NCBI GenBank assembly: GCA_033032865.1
Contig: JAWHQI010000064.1
Span: 6,076,001 to 6,140,000, forward strand
Direction of reading: 5' to 3'
From: Dactylorhiza incarnata
Lineage: Eukaryota > Streptophyta > Magnoliopsida > Asparagales > Orchidaceae
Length of the DNA: 64,000 bases
The position numbers and the translations under genes were made by a program. Positions 44,697 through 55,131 of this stretch are shown piece by piece. A model generated the notes under the pieces. It searched no databases and had not been told where the DNA came from. It was given only the letters and a program-made list of their open reading frames with translations. How positions within the stretch are numbered: position 1 is the first letter of the stretch; every line of letters starts with the position of its first letter.

Positions 44697-45165
44697 TAGC
44701 TCTCACCCAGAAGGAGAGGAAGAGGCGGAGAGAGGGGAGGGGGTCTCGCCCCTCCCTCTCTCGCCCAGCAGGGGAGGCGGAGAGAGGGAAGGGGGGGTCT
44801 CGCCCCTCCCTCTCTCGCCCAGCAGGGGAGGCGGAGAGAGGGAAGGGGGGGTCTCGCCCCTCCCTCTCTCGCCCAGCAGGGGAGGCGGAGAGAGGGGAGG
44901 GGGTCTCGCCCCTCCCTCTCTCGCCCAGCAGGAAGGGCGGAGAGGAGGGAGGGGGGGTCTCGCCCCTCCCTCTCTCGCCCAGCAGGAGAGGCGGAGAGAG
45001 GGGAGGGGGGGTCTCGCCCCTCCCTCTCTCGCCCAGCAGGAAGGGCGGAGAGGAGGGAGGGGGGTCTCGCCCCTCCCTCTCTCGCCCAGCAGGAAAGGGC
45101 AGAGAGAGGGGAAGGGGGGGGGGGGGGTCTCGCCCCTCCCCCTCTCGCCCAGGGGAGGCCCCCCC
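44697..45165 (+). repeat. GA/CT-rich minisatellite, 52-55-bp unit, about 8 copies
   Basis: Units carry GGCGGAGAGAGG and GGGTCTCGCCCCTCCC then TCTCTCGCCCAGCAGG. They sit in the LTR of the partial element. The 238-codon open frame through them is a repeat artefact. Confidence 0.9.
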
Positions 45166-45678
45166 TCGCCCAGTTTGCTATTCGCAGTCCAGTTTTGGCT
45201 ATTCGCAGTCCAGTGGTGTGCGTTTAACGCTTCAGAGCAGCGGGATTCGGTTATCCGCAGCCCAATTCTGAGGGTATTTTGGTAATCTGGCAGATCAGTT
45301 TTTGGCTATTTGCAGCCCAACTTGGAAAACCTATATATAGACCCTAAGGGGCACCAAAGGAGGGGACTTCTAGATTTCCAAATTTCGGATCTTCTTCTTC
45401 CCTTAGAGCTCTCCTTTGGTGCTTCTGGTTCAGCATTGGCTAGGGAGGGTAAGATCTCACAGGTCTTCCGGGTGTGAGGTGGGACCTCCTCGCTGTAGCC
45501 TAGGGTCCGTTTCCAAGTCCAAGTGCTCTTGCCTAGAGAGTTGGCTCGAGAGAAGTAGGTGTGAGACCACCCCTTTTTTGGGACCCCGAACTCCATGGAG
45601 ACCGAGTAGTCGGTTTCAACATTTTTTGTGCGGTGAGCGTGGAGAGTGGTCAGCACAGAAGTTCTTGAACCAAATCTC

Positions 45679-46200
45679 ATGGCAGGAGACCTCGGAGGAG
45701 GAGACGATGAGGGGTCTCACATCCCAAGTGAGGTGGTAGGAAGGGGAGAGTTCATGACGGCCATCAAGGGAATCATGGAGCTGCTCCAAGGCATGACCAG
45801 GGGAGGTGACTGCTCGGCTCCCTCCCCCCAGACACCGCCTTTTGGGTCGCAAGGAGTGCTCGGCCAGGGGGGGTCAGGAGAGGTTGCCCTAGGGGGTCGG
45901 CCAGGCAAGGAACCAGTGACTGACAGTGGCGAGCGGGACCTCGTCGGGCGAGTGCTTTTTCCTAGCCAGGTGAGTGGGGTCTCGCTCGGAGCCGGAGTCC
46001 CGCAAGTGGAGCTCGCGAAGCCGGCGAGTGGGGGGTCACCCTTTAGCGAGCCGATCATCTCGGCTCCCATCCCGGAAGGCTTCAAGGAGCCCAACATGAC
46101 TTTCTATACCGGGAAGGATGATCCCGTCCAGCACCTACAGTGGTTCGAGGATACCGTTTCCATCAGGCCCATGACGGACGCGTTCATGTGTCGTCTCTTC
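45679..46200 (+). pseudogene. gag: gag N-terminal fragment of the partial Tat element
   Basis: ATG near 45679 opens MAGDLGGGDDEGS. It includes RGEFMTAIKGIMELLQGMTR and, near the end, APIPEGFKEP, DDPVQHLQWFEDTV and MTDAFMCRLFA, aligning with copy B gag (TPIPEAFRDP and AFKCRLFA). It is cut at 46200 before the rest of the capsid. The frame is open throughout, so it is better preserved than the gag of its host element. Confidence 0.75.
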
Positions 46201-46356
46201 GCTGCAGCCTAAGGGGTCCATTCATGGACTTAGGTGTTCTTCAAGGGTAAGGTTCTTCGGTTCTTAGTGACTAGTCAAGGGTCTCGCTCGGGTTAAGTAA
46301 GGGTTAGCTGCATCTTCTTTTCGAACGTCGAGACCAGTTCTATGGTTTCAACATTC

Positions 46357-46373
46357 TGGTGCGGTGAGCGTGG
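46357..46373 (+). promoter_or_regulatory. Primer-binding site, tRNA-Phe, of the gag-only Tat element
   Basis: TGGTGCGGTGAGCGTGG is a perfect 17-nt complement of the 3' end of plant tRNA-Phe(GAA) as I know it. It starts 3 nt after the LTR. Confidence 0.8.
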
Positions 46374-46420
46374 AAGCAGCTAGTTTGGAAAGCTCTGGGA
46401 AAGTCTCATTGCTGAAGCGA

Positions 46421-47800
46421 TGAGCTGGGGGACTCACCCCCTACCAGCGAGTACGTGAAGAAGGGTGATTTTGACGAGTTCAGGAAGTCGATCTAGAACT
46501 CTTGCGGGTCGCACTCCCCCCTCACGGCGAGTGCTCGACACCACCCACACCCGTGCTCGCCTTGCAATCCCCGATGGAGGAGGAGAAAGCACATCGGCAA
46601 GGGAAGGAGCTGGCCACAAGGGAAGACTCGGGTCTTCAAGCAAGAGTGCTCTTCAACAGCTCTACTGGGACCGGCTACCCCAATAGGGAGGCAGAGAGAA
46701 CACCTTCGACTCGCCAGGGAGGATGGGGAAGTCCCTTCTGCAAGATGATCATCTCATCCCCCGTTCCAGATGGGTTCAGCGAGTCTGACATGTCTTACTA
46801 CGCGGGGAAGGACGACTCTATTCAGCATCTCTAGTGGTTCGAAGACATGGCCTCGATCAGGCAAATGTCGGATGCCTTCAAATGCAGACTCTTCGTTGTC
46901 ACGTCCAGGGGAAGGCGAGAGACTTGTTCCACCAACTCCCAGTGGGAACCATCTACGGCTTCGAGGACCTGCGCCGAAGTTTCTTGCTAAGGTTCTCCAC
47001 TTCAAAGAAGAGGAGGGAGGGGGCAGAGGCCCTATTCTTGGTTCGGCAAAGGACAGGGGAGACGTTGGGGAGTTACGTGGATAGATTCCAGGAGGAAGTC
47101 CTCCTTGTCATTGAGGTGCCCGGGCATAACTTGCAGCTGGCTTTCACCCCCGGCTTACAGCAGGGGCTGTTCAGGATGAGCTTGACTCGGGACCCTCCCT
47201 TGTCTTTCGAAGAACTGATGGAGCGCGCTGCTCGAGAAATTGAGTGTGAAGCCACAAACCAGGAGTTCATGGCAAGGTTGGCCAAGGGAGAGAAAGAGGA
47301 GAAGGAGGAGAAGAAAGAGCAAGGAGGGAAGGGGAAGGAGTAAGCAAGAAGTCAGGGAGACCAGGGACCCCCCGTTGGGCAGGAGCAAGGCTAGAGGTTT
47401 CAACCACCAGTCGCCCGACTGACCTGGAGGCCGCCAAGAGGACCCCCTCAAGGCCAAGGAAGAGGCCAGGGGAGAGGAAACTTTCAGGGGGAGCATGGAT
47501 GGTTCAAACCAACAGGGTGGCAGCCGGACCCAAGGCCATTGCAACCCCAACCCCTGCAGGCCATGACGATTGGCCGAAAAAGAGGAAATAAGAAGAGGGG
47601 TCGCACAGGGAAGGAAGAAAGGATGATGGCATTGCCATACTGTGACTTCCATCAGCAGGAGGGCCACGCGACAGCCACATGCCCGGAGTTTCTGGAGGTA
47701 AGGGAAGGAGGAAGAACCCCGACAGAGAAGAGACAACTCTACCTGGAAGGACCAGGAGGAAGCTGAGGAGACGGAGGAAGTGATGAGGGAAACGACCAAG
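46421..47800 (+). pseudogene. gag: gag of the gag-only Tat element, broken
   Basis: Early KGDFDEFRK matches copy B. It continues IISSPVPDGFSESDMSYYAG and QHL, a TAG (about 46831), then WFEDMASIRQMSDAFKCRLF. After a frame change near 46900 it has ARDLFHQLPVGTIYGFEDLR and GSYVDRFQEEVLLV to an acidic/Lys-rich end (stop 47341). Further on, another frame has YCDFHQQEGHATATC (about 47638-47682), the intact C-x2-H-GH-T-C knuckle of Tat gags. It is the only protein-coding remnant of the element. Confidence 0.8.
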
Positions 47801-47889
47801 GTGCATGTGGTCGAGTAAGCGCAAGGAAGCGCGTTGTAATGGTATGTAATCTATTTATAGTATATCGGAAGTTGTTAGAGAAAGCATCC

Positions 47890-49018
47890 AGGTCGAGTCC
47901 TCGACTGGAGACAACTCGCCCGGGCTTGTTGATGTCGGCCGCTGGGAGGCTCATCGGGTGGATTCGTTTTAGGTCGAGTCCTCGACTGGGGACCACTTGC
48001 CCGGGCTTGTTGATGCCGGTCGCTGGGAGGCTCGTCGGGTGGATTCGTTTTAGGTCGAGTCCTCGACTGGAGACCACTCGCCCGGGCTTGTTGATGCTGG
48101 TCGCTGGGAGGCTCGTCGGGTGGATTCGTTTTAGGTCGAGTCCTCGATTGGAGACCACTCGCCTAGGCTTGTTGATGTCGGTCGCTGGGAGGCTCGTTAG
48201 GTGGATTCATTTTAGGTCAAGTCCTCGACTGGAGACCACTCGCCCGGGCTTGTTGATGTCGGTCGCTGGGAGGCTCGTCGGGTGGATTCGTTTTAGGTCG
48301 AGTCCTCGATTGGAGACCACTCGTCTGGGCTTGTTGATGCCGGTCGCTGGGAGGCTCGTCGGGTGGATTTGTTTTAGGTCGAGTCCTCGATTGGAGAACA
48401 CTCGCTTGGGCTTGTTGATGTCGGTCGCTGGGAGGCTCGTCGGGTGGATTCGTTTTAGGTAGAGTCCTCGACTGGAGACCACTTGCACGGGCTTGTTGAT
48501 GCCGGTCGCTGCGAGGCTCGTCGGGTGGATTCATTTCAGGTCGAGTACTCTATTAGAGACCACTCGCCTGGGCTTGTTAATGCCGGTCACTGGGAGGCTC
48601 GTCGGGTGGATTCGTTTTAGGTCAAGTCCTCGACTGGAGACCACTCGCCCGAGCTTGTTGATGTCGGTCGCTGGGAGGCTCATCGGGTGGATTCATTTTA
48701 GGTCGAGTCCTCGATTGGAGACCACTTGCCTGGGATTGTTGATGTCGGTCGCTGGGAGGCTCGTCGGGTGGATTTGTTTTAGGTCGAGTCCTCGACTGGA
48801 GACCACTCGCCCAGGCTTGATGATGACTGTCGCTGGGAGGCTCGTCGGGAGGATTCATTTTAGGTCGAGTCCTCGATTGGAGACCACTCGCATGGGCTTG
48901 TTGATGTCGGTCGCTGGGAGGCTCGTCGGGTGGATTCGTTTTAGGTCGAGTCCTCGACTGGAGACCACTTGTACGGGCTTGTTGATGTCGGTCGCTGGGT
49001 GACTCGTCGGGTAGATTC
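47890..49018 (+). repeat. Minisatellite, 81-bp unit, about 14 copies
   Basis: Units begin AGGTCGAGTCCTCGACTGG and end GGTGGATTCGTTTT. Starts at 47890, 47971, 48052 and 48133 are exactly 81 bp apart. It fills the place after gag where pol would be. The copia element 49024-60679 is inserted in its last unit. Confidence 0.93.
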
Positions 49019-49023
49019 GTTTG

Positions 49024-50562
49024 TGAAAGTATCTAGTTGCGGCCTAAATCACCTAGAGGGGGGTGAATAGGTGGATTCTATGTCTTTATGCGGAATTAAA
49101 AATTTAACACAGAAAAGCAAACAATCAACCACAGCACAGACACAAGGAATTTATAGAGGTTCCCCGATGTGGGTAGTCCTCTTTCCCGCCTCGCCTATCT
49201 AGCACTACGAGGCTAGACTCGGCTACTTCACCAATCTCAGATTATAACTAATCTTACACCTCGGAGTCCAAACTCCTACAACTCGGAGTATACCACTCCT
49301 ACAACTCGGAGTATACCACTCCTACAACTCGGAGTACAACAACTCCTACACCTCGGAGTAAACAACTCCTACAAATAATCTCGGAGTGAAAACTCCTACA
49401 AAAGAAAATATTGAAACAAAAAAAAACTTCTCTTTAACCTCAAAAGAGATTAACTTCAGATCTTGAAAACTGAGTCTTCTTAACCTTGAAAGAAAGCTTG
49501 GCACTTGAAAGAAGTGGAAGAGAGAAGACTTGGCTAACCAGATCTGAATAGGCCCTTTGACTTACTTGAAAGAAACTTCAATAAAGAGAGAAGCAATAAG
49601 ATCAAAGGCCTTCTTCTGAGAAATCTCTAACAACAATAGAGAAAGGATCTTGAGCAGAATATGTTAGGTCTCAGAAATCTTGTTCAGCAAAAGAGAAAGG
49701 AGATCGACCTTCAGCTTTTTCTTTTCTGAACTGTCGGCTGAAGAGAGATTTTAGATCGATTTCTTTTTAAGAAGATTCCCTAGCCCTAAAATAAGGAATT
49801 ATTTATAGGGAGGACTTCAACGGCTCGTGCGACAGTAAAGGAAGAGGCGACACGTGTACTGTTCATGGTGGCTAACCCTAATTTTCGAAAACGAAACAAA
49901 GATTTGAAATCCGTCTGTCCGTCATTCGTCGAGACTTCACGTGAACATCCGACGAATTGACTTAGCTGCATAAATTTCTTCATAACCCAGCCAAAATGAC
50001 CTCTGTCAGCATTCGTCGGGATTCGTCGGAACGACCCGAGTCATCTCGACGAATGGACTTGGCTGCAGAATTTTCTTCACAACTCAGCCAAAAATGACCT
50101 CTGTCAGCATTCGTCGGGATTCGTCGGAATGACCCGAGTCATCTCGACGAATGGACTTGGCTGCAGAATTTTCTTCTAAACCAAGACAAAGGTCTTCTGT
50201 CTAGATTCGTCGGGATTCGTCGGAATGACCCGAGTCATCTCGACGAATTGACTCAGCAGAATTTTTCTTTTCTTCTGAAAACCTGCTCCACTCCTCAACC
50301 TTGAAAGCCTTCAGTTATGAGTATATGAAGTGCACCCCAAAAGAGAGATTACACATGGACCAACACTTTGTTCTATACAATGAGGGATTACATTGTCTAG
50401 AACTGTGTTTGGTGATCCATTGCAACCTGACTTTGGTGAGCACTTAGCATTAAGGCCTGTCATAACACATCTAAACAAAAGTCATCAAATACAAATACAA
50501 TTCATTTTAGTTTACTAGGGGACATCTTCAAATCAAGGTGATTGTGGACACAATACCCAACA
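49024..50562 (-). repeat. 3' LTR of the young SIRE-type element
   Basis: 1539 bp. Near its 3' end (plus-strand left) it has 20-25-bp repeats ACTCGGAGTATACCACTCCT at 49260-49400, and TCGTCGGGATTCGTCGGAA repeats at 49920-50260. Confidence 0.95.
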
Positions 50563-50580
50563 ATCTCCCCCTATTTGAAG
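50563..50580 (-). promoter_or_regulatory. Polypurine tract of the young SIRE-type element
   Basis: Minus strand CTTCAAATAGGGGGAGAT ends exactly at the 3' LTR. Confidence 0.92.
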
Positions 50581-50757
50581 ATGTCATAACCCTAGACACT
50601 AACTTGAATTGCACAGAAAGAATACTAAATAAGAAAGCACAACCCAGGCAGTAATATATAAGAAAAAATAGAATAGGACTGAATGTTTTAACTTAACACA
50701 AGAGAAATGTGTATATATATAAGCAAAGAAAACATCATGATTCCAGATAAGCACAGC

Positions 50758-53571
50758 TTATTCATGACCTTTGCCTTTCTTCTTTGCAAACATTTTGTCC
50801 ACTGCCTCAGTTTTCTTCTTCAGTTCTGAATCCATTCTCTCAAAGAATGCCTTTGGCTTAGGCCAGTATTTGTCAGGAGAAGACTCTTTAGATCCACCAT
50901 TCATGAAGTGAATTCTTCTTTCATTTGTCCTCTTCTCAAACTTGCTCCATTCTTCTGAACTATAATGGTCACTGACTTTTTCATTCTGATTGCTGACTTT
51001 ATCAAAAACAGAGAGAACAATACTTTTGGAGATGGGGCTCCAACTTTCTTGGAAGTTTCTAGGAGGAGGCCTATCATAAAATTCTCTGATCTTCTTATGT
51101 GGATTAGACCTCTTAGCAGATGGCTTATCAGCAATTAGCTTCCTTTTTAATGACTTCTCAGATGGTTCAGCAAAATGTGAGCTGTCAGGATCTTGAACAG
51201 GGAATGGATCATCCCAAAATTCTTGATAAGATGAAGCAGGAATGACTTCATCAGCAAGAACAGAATCCTCAACAGGATTTGGAGAGAAACTAGGAGCCCT
51301 GGGTCCTGGAGCACTTGATGAGGGAAAATCTGATCCTTTATCCACAACAGTGAACCCAAGCATTCCAGCCACTTGCTTGAACAGCCAGCTTTGGGCTTCA
51401 TGAGTATACCAGTTCACATCCTTAACATTTTGTAAGATGTTTTCCTTGAGATCTTGCATTTGACTAGCTACAATTTCATTCAAATCATTCATTTTGCTTG
51501 CACTTTCTTCTAACTTGGATACCACACTCTCCTCCCCCTTTATGACATCTTCATGCAGGAGGGTATATAATCTCTTCAGCTGAGCTTCAACTTGATCATC
51601 CAAGTAAGTGATTCCTTGATCATGAGCAGAGCTAAGAGTAGAGAGAGCAGTAGTCAAATGTAGTACATCTTCACTAACCTGATGCAGATTCTTGAGAGCA
51701 TGCCCAACAGCTTTATTTGTATGAACCAAAGCTTCCCCTGCAGATAGCATCCAGGCTTCTTGATCACTCTTGAATCTTCCCATGTCATGCTTGATCTCAG
51801 CCATTTCCTGCTTCAGAGAACTATCAACAGAGTCAATCTTCTTATAGACTTGCTTGATAGACTGATCAAAGTGATCAGTCTGAAGCTTTAGCAGCCCTGC
51901 TATGGACTTCAGCAAAGAAGAGTGAGAGCTATCACCAGTCTCAACCTCTTCAGGAGAATTTCTATCAGCTACAAAACTTGAGGACTGTGCTTGCTTGTCA
52001 AGCACAGTTGCCCTTGGAGAAGTGCTCCTAGCCACAAGAACTTCTGGAGGAGGCAAAAGCAGCACAGAAGGAAAGACTTCAGGAGGAATAGATTCAGCCA
52101 TGAAGATATCTTCCTGGTCTTTCTCCCCCTCAAATAGAGACATCTCCTTAGCCAACCTCAGCATAGCACCAAAGCTGCCCTTCTCCCCAGATTCAGATTG
52201 CTCATGAGGAGAGTCTGGCAAGATTTCATGATCTTCAGAATGAGAAACAACCATGGCAGGTGATCTCCTTGAATCTTCCAGCTCAGGAGACTCATCAAAA
52301 ATAGCAGCATTCTCTGGGCCCTCCATGTCAAGAGTAGCATCAGGGACAACAAAATCAACAGGATCAAGAGGTACTTGATCAGCATCACTTGGAGGAACAT
52401 CTTCTGCAACACCACTTCCTGCACCAATGTCTCTTGGGGTTGGAAACTCCCCCTCGACATGTGCATCTATGCCCTGAGCAGGAGCTGGACTAAGTCCACT
52501 CCCCGTGGATGATTGCCCTGCTTCAATAGATCTATGCTCATCAAGCAGAGGGGCCTCATCATCACTTACAACAGTCCTAACTCCAGCATTCCCTAAGCCC
52601 TTGGGAATTACCCTTTCCCATTTGGAGAAAATGGTTGAGTTGATCTTCTTTGTGTGGTGAATGGGGATACCTCTTCCAAGATTAAAAAAATCTGGATTGC
52701 TACAGTGGAGAAGCAGACTGAGAATTCTTCCAAAATTTGGAGCAAGAAAACTTTCTTTAATCTTCTCAAAGATTACTTCACCAAAATTGAAATTCTTCCG
52801 ACAAATTATAGCGGTGTGAATTTTGAAAGCTTCTTCAGAGAGGTAGTCATGAGAGCCTACCTTGCATAATAATACTTTTCCTATAATATCACACAGAAGC
52901 TTACCTCCTTCATTCATGAACTTTCTTCTGATTTTGGAGATTTGATCAAGAATGCCACAGAATCTTCTGGCTCTGAAAATATCTTCAACAGGCAACTCTT
53001 CTGATTCAACTTCAGGCATCCTCAACGATCGGTTGATACCACTAGCCTTCAAAATGATTTTGCAAGACCTAACAGAGCTTTTGATCTTCTTACCTTGACT
53101 TGAGATTTTGGCATTTCGATAGAACTCCAGAATGTCCTGTTCTAAGATTTTAGCCGGCTCTTCTAAGATAAAACTGAGCCCGGCGACATCGAGCATCAAA
53201 ATCACGTTCTGAAACTCATCTGAAGCTGAGCGGAAGGCGCCTCTCACCAACTCTCCCCCTGAATGCAAACCACCAGAAGCTTTGGGCGCCATTGATGTCG
53301 TAGAAGCCGCGGAAGAGAAACAGAGGAATCGCGAAAGAAGGAGACGAACAGTCGGGTAGGGTTTCACGGAGGTTCTCGTGAAATCGTGATGTTTTCTTTG
53401 ATTTATATATATATATAAATTGAAGTAGAGTACGTACCTGAAGGACGAAAAAATCGTATTTAATAGGGAGATGATTCCACGGGAGATGAATTGAGAGGAG
53501 TAATATTTATCCCGTGAACACCCGTGAAACTTCATGAAATTTTCTGAGTTAACAAGTGAAATCTCGTGCAA
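50758..53571 (-). CDS. ORF3 downstream of pol, unknown function, envelope-position protein
   Basis: 937 codons from the first ATG at 53571. The more likely start is Met94 at 53292 (MAPKASGG), since it follows a TATA-like tract and the upstream part reads like leader. The N-terminal domain (ILEFYRNAKI, then INRSLRMP) resembles the plant 'putative transposon protein' domain. A long Ser/Pro/Asp/Glu-rich middle follows, then a coiled-coil (about residues 590-720) and a basic C-terminus (KRKLIADKPSAKR; end KKKGKGHE) suited to the nucleus. SIRE elements are known to have an ORF here that has been called envelope-like. I see no signal peptide or membrane anchor after Met94, only a hydrophobic stretch in the first 60 residues. 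No premature stop. Function unknown. Confidence 0.8.
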   Translation of the reverse strand: MHEISLVNSENFMKFHGCSRDKYYSSQFISRGIISLLNTIFSSFRYVLYFNLYIYINQRKHHDFTRTSVKPYPTVRLLLSRFLCFSSAASTTSMAPKASGGLHSGGELVRGAFRSASDEFQNVILMLDVAGLSFILEEPAKILEQDILEFYRNAKISSQGKKIKSSVRSCKIILKASGINRSLRMPEVESEELPVEDIFRARRFCGILDQISKIRRKFMNEGGKLLCDIIGKVLLCKVGSHDYLSEEAFKIHTAIICRKNFNFGEVIFEKIKESFLAPNFGRILSLLLHCSNPDFFNLGRGIPIHHTKKINSTIFSKWERVIPKGLGNAGVRTVVSDDEAPLLDEHRSIEAGQSSTGSGLSPAPAQGIDAHVEGEFPTPRDIGAGSGVAEDVPPSDADQVPLDPVDFVVPDATLDMEGPENAAIFDESPELEDSRRSPAMVVSHSEDHEILPDSPHEQSESGEKGSFGAMLRLAKEMSLFEGEKDQEDIFMAESIPPEVFPSVLLLPPPEVLVARSTSPRATVLDKQAQSSSFVADRNSPEEVETGDSSHSSLLKSIAGLLKLQTDHFDQSIKQVYKKIDSVDSSLKQEMAEIKHDMGRFKSDQEAWMLSAGEALVHTNKAVGHALKNLHQVSEDVLHLTTALSTLSSAHDQGITYLDDQVEAQLKRLYTLLHEDVIKGEESVVSKLEESASKMNDLNEIVASQMQDLKENILQNVKDVNWYTHEAQSWLFKQVAGMLGFTVVDKGSDFPSSSAPGPRAPSFSPNPVEDSVLADEVIPASSYQEFWDDPFPVQDPDSSHFAEPSEKSLKRKLIADKPSAKRSNPHKKIREFYDRPPPRNFQESWSPISKSIVLSVFDKVSNQNEKVSDHYSSEEWSKFEKRTNERRIHFMNGGSKESSPDKYWPKPKAFFERMDSELKKKTEAVDKMFAKKKGKGHE
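53402..53420 (-). promoter_or_regulatory. TATA-like tract upstream of ORF3
   Basis: Minus-strand TTTATATATATATATAAAT lies about 110-130 nt before the ATG at 53292, between pol and ORF3. Directly upstream is a strong donor-like CAG|GTACGTA at 53438/53437. It could be a promoter or just low-complexity leader. Confidence 0.35.
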
Positions 53572-53598
53572 TTTCGTGAAATCTCAACAGTCCCAACT

Positions 53599-55131
53599 TC
53601 AAGAGTCCTTGTTAAGCATTCCAAGTTCCATTTTGAAGAAATTGAATTTGGTTTCGTCCAGAGGCTTCGTAAAGATATCTGCAATTTGTTTGTCAGTATT
53701 AACATATAACAAATTTATGTCCTTACTCTCAACATGTTCCCGGACGAAGTGGTAGCGAAGCTCAATATGCTTCGTTCGACGGTGAGAGACGGGATTATTT
53801 GCTATGGCAATAGCACTTGAGGAGTCACAGAACATGGGGATTTCTGAGAGCTTTAAATTATAGTCCTCAAGCTGATTTTTCATCCACAAAAGTTGTGCAC
53901 AGCAACTGCCGGCAGAGATATACTCCGATTCAGCAGTCGATATTGCAACGCAATTTTGCTTCTTGCTGCTCCAGGAGACGAGCCGTTTTCCTAAGAACTG
54001 GCAAGTTCCCGAAGTGCTCTTCCTATCATCTTTGCTTCCTGCAAAATCAGCGTCTGAAAAGCCAATTAGTTCAAAATCATTGCTTCTTGGGTACCATAAG
54101 CCGAGATTTGGTGTACCCTTAAGGTATCTCAAAATCCTCTTTGCAGCGGCATAATGAGATTCCTTACAATTCACCTGATACCTGGCACAAACACATGTTG
54201 AGAACATTATATCAGGCCTAGTAGCAGTGAGATAGAGCAAGGACCCAATTATGCTTCTGTACTTGGTTTCATCAAAAGGTTTCCCTTTCTCATCCTTGTC
54301 CAGAGACATACTTGAGCCCATTGGAGTCCTCATTGAGGTTGCACTCTCCATTCCAAATTTCTTAAGCAGCTCTTTGGTGAACTTCGTCTGAGAGATGAAG
54401 ATTCCATCTTCAGATTGGTGCACCTGGAGTCCTAAGAAATATTTCAGCTCTCCCATACTGCTCATTTCAAACTTACCTTGCATCAAGTTAGAAAACTTTT
54501 TGCAAAGTTTGTCATCAGTAGAGCCAAATATAATATCGTCGACATAGATTTGCACTAGTAAAATCTCGCCTTTAACTTCCCTAAGAAACAATGTCTTGTC
54601 TATTGTTCCTCTTGTAAATTTGTGCTCAAGAAGAAACTTAGACAATGTCTCATACCAGGCTCGGGGTGCCTGTTTGAGACCATACAAGGCTTTATGTAAA
54701 TAAAATACATGATCAGGAAGGTTAGGATCTATATAACCTGGAGGCTGAGCTACATAAACTTCCTCTTTAAGGTCTCCATTCAGAAAGGCGGACTTTACAT
54801 CCATCTGGAAAACCTTAAAGCTCTTATATGCAGCATAAGCCAGAAATAATCTGATCGCTTCAAGTCTTGCTACTGGTGCGAAGGTATGATCAAAGTCAAT
54901 CCCTTCTTCTTTCCGGTACCCTTGAGCAACCAGTCTTGCTTTGTTCTTGATGATGATGCCCTTTTCATCAAGCTTGTTCCGGTAAATCCATTTGGTTCCA
55001 ATCACATTCTGTCCTTTGGGTCTAGGTACCAACTTCCAAACTTTACATCTCTTGAATTGGTTGATCTCCTTTTGCATAGCAAGGATCCAGGAGGGATCGG
55101 TGTTTGCTTCTTCAAACTTCTTCGGCTCAAT
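53599..55131 (-). CDS. pol: pol part 3 (RT and RNase H) of the young SIRE-type element
   Basis: Follows the TAG at 55134-55132 in the same frame as the integrase part. RT has [49 protein letters not shown] and the catalytic [10 protein letters not shown]. RNase H has [36 protein letters not shown] and [15 protein letters not shown], ending [11 protein letters not shown] and a stop at 53599. All catalytic residues look present. The upstream TAG would truncate the polyprotein before RT. Confidence 0.93.
   Translation of the reverse strand: MEPKKFEEANTDPSWILAMQKEINQFKRCKVWKLVPRPKGQNVIGTKWIYRNKLDEKGIIIKNKARLVAQGYRKEEGIDFDHTFAPVARLEAIRLFLAYAAYKSFKVFQMDVKSAFLNGDLKEEVYVAQPPGYIDPNLPDHVFYLHKALYGLKQAPRAWYETLSKFLLEHKFTRGTIDKTLFLREVKGEILLVQIYVDDIIFGSTDDKLCKKFSNLMQGKFEMSSMGELKYFLGLQVHQSEDGIFISQTKFTKELLKKFGMESATSMRTPMGSSMSLDKDEKGKPFDETKYRSIIGSLLYLTATRPDIMFSTCVCARYQVNCKESHYAAAKRILRYLKGTPNLGLWYPRSNDFELIGFSDADFAGSKDDRKSTSGTCQFLGKRLVSWSSKKQNCVAISTAESEYISAGSCCAQLLWMKNQLEDYNLKLSEIPMFCDSSSAIAIANNPVSHRRTKHIELRYHFVREHVESKDINLLYVNTDKQIADIFTKPLDETKFNFFKMELGMLNKDS

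Larger units (their letters stand above)
44585..46200 (+). mobile_element. Partial related Tat element inside the LTR (LTR, primer site, start of gag)
   Basis: A second LTR, 44585-45621 (TGTACAAACCCC to GGTTTCAACA), is followed by a tRNA-Phe primer site (TGTGCGGTGAGCGTGG, about 45627-45642) and a gag start, which stops abruptly at 46200. No target duplication flanks it: the left edge is CTCCAC/TGTAC and the right edge CTCTTC/GCTGCAGCC, where the intact LTR reads CTCCACGCTACAGCC. This looks like template switching between two RNAs rather than normal insertion. Confidence 0.7.
43836..46353 (+). repeat. 5' LTR of the gag-only Tat element, interrupted
   Basis: Two parts, 43836-44584 and 46201-46353, together match the 925-bp 3' LTR at 61976-62900, at about 6% difference. 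The TATA box is TATAAATA at 44367-44374. A GCGAGTGGACC/GGTCCACTCGC minisatellite lies at 43985-44215. Confidence 0.85.

Noticed and set aside
44569..45285. 238-codon open frame rich in SPLPLSPS repeats
   Set aside because: It is the translation of the GA/CT minisatellite inside an LTR; no start context or homology.
47155..47799. Minus-strand 214-codon frame
   Set aside because: Antisense shadow of Lys/Glu-rich gag; no TATA or start conserved with the true antisense genes.
47839..49002. Open frames of 207 and 169 codons (and their antisense partners)
   Set aside because: The 81-bp unit is a multiple of 3 without stops, so every frame tends to stay open.
47890..49018. CRISPR array
   Set aside because: Head-to-tail minisatellite with no unique spacers, in a plant retrotransposon.
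50758..53571. ORF3 as a proven envelope gene
   Set aside because: Position alone fits the envelope-like ORF of SIRE, but no signal peptide or anchor is visible after the likely start.
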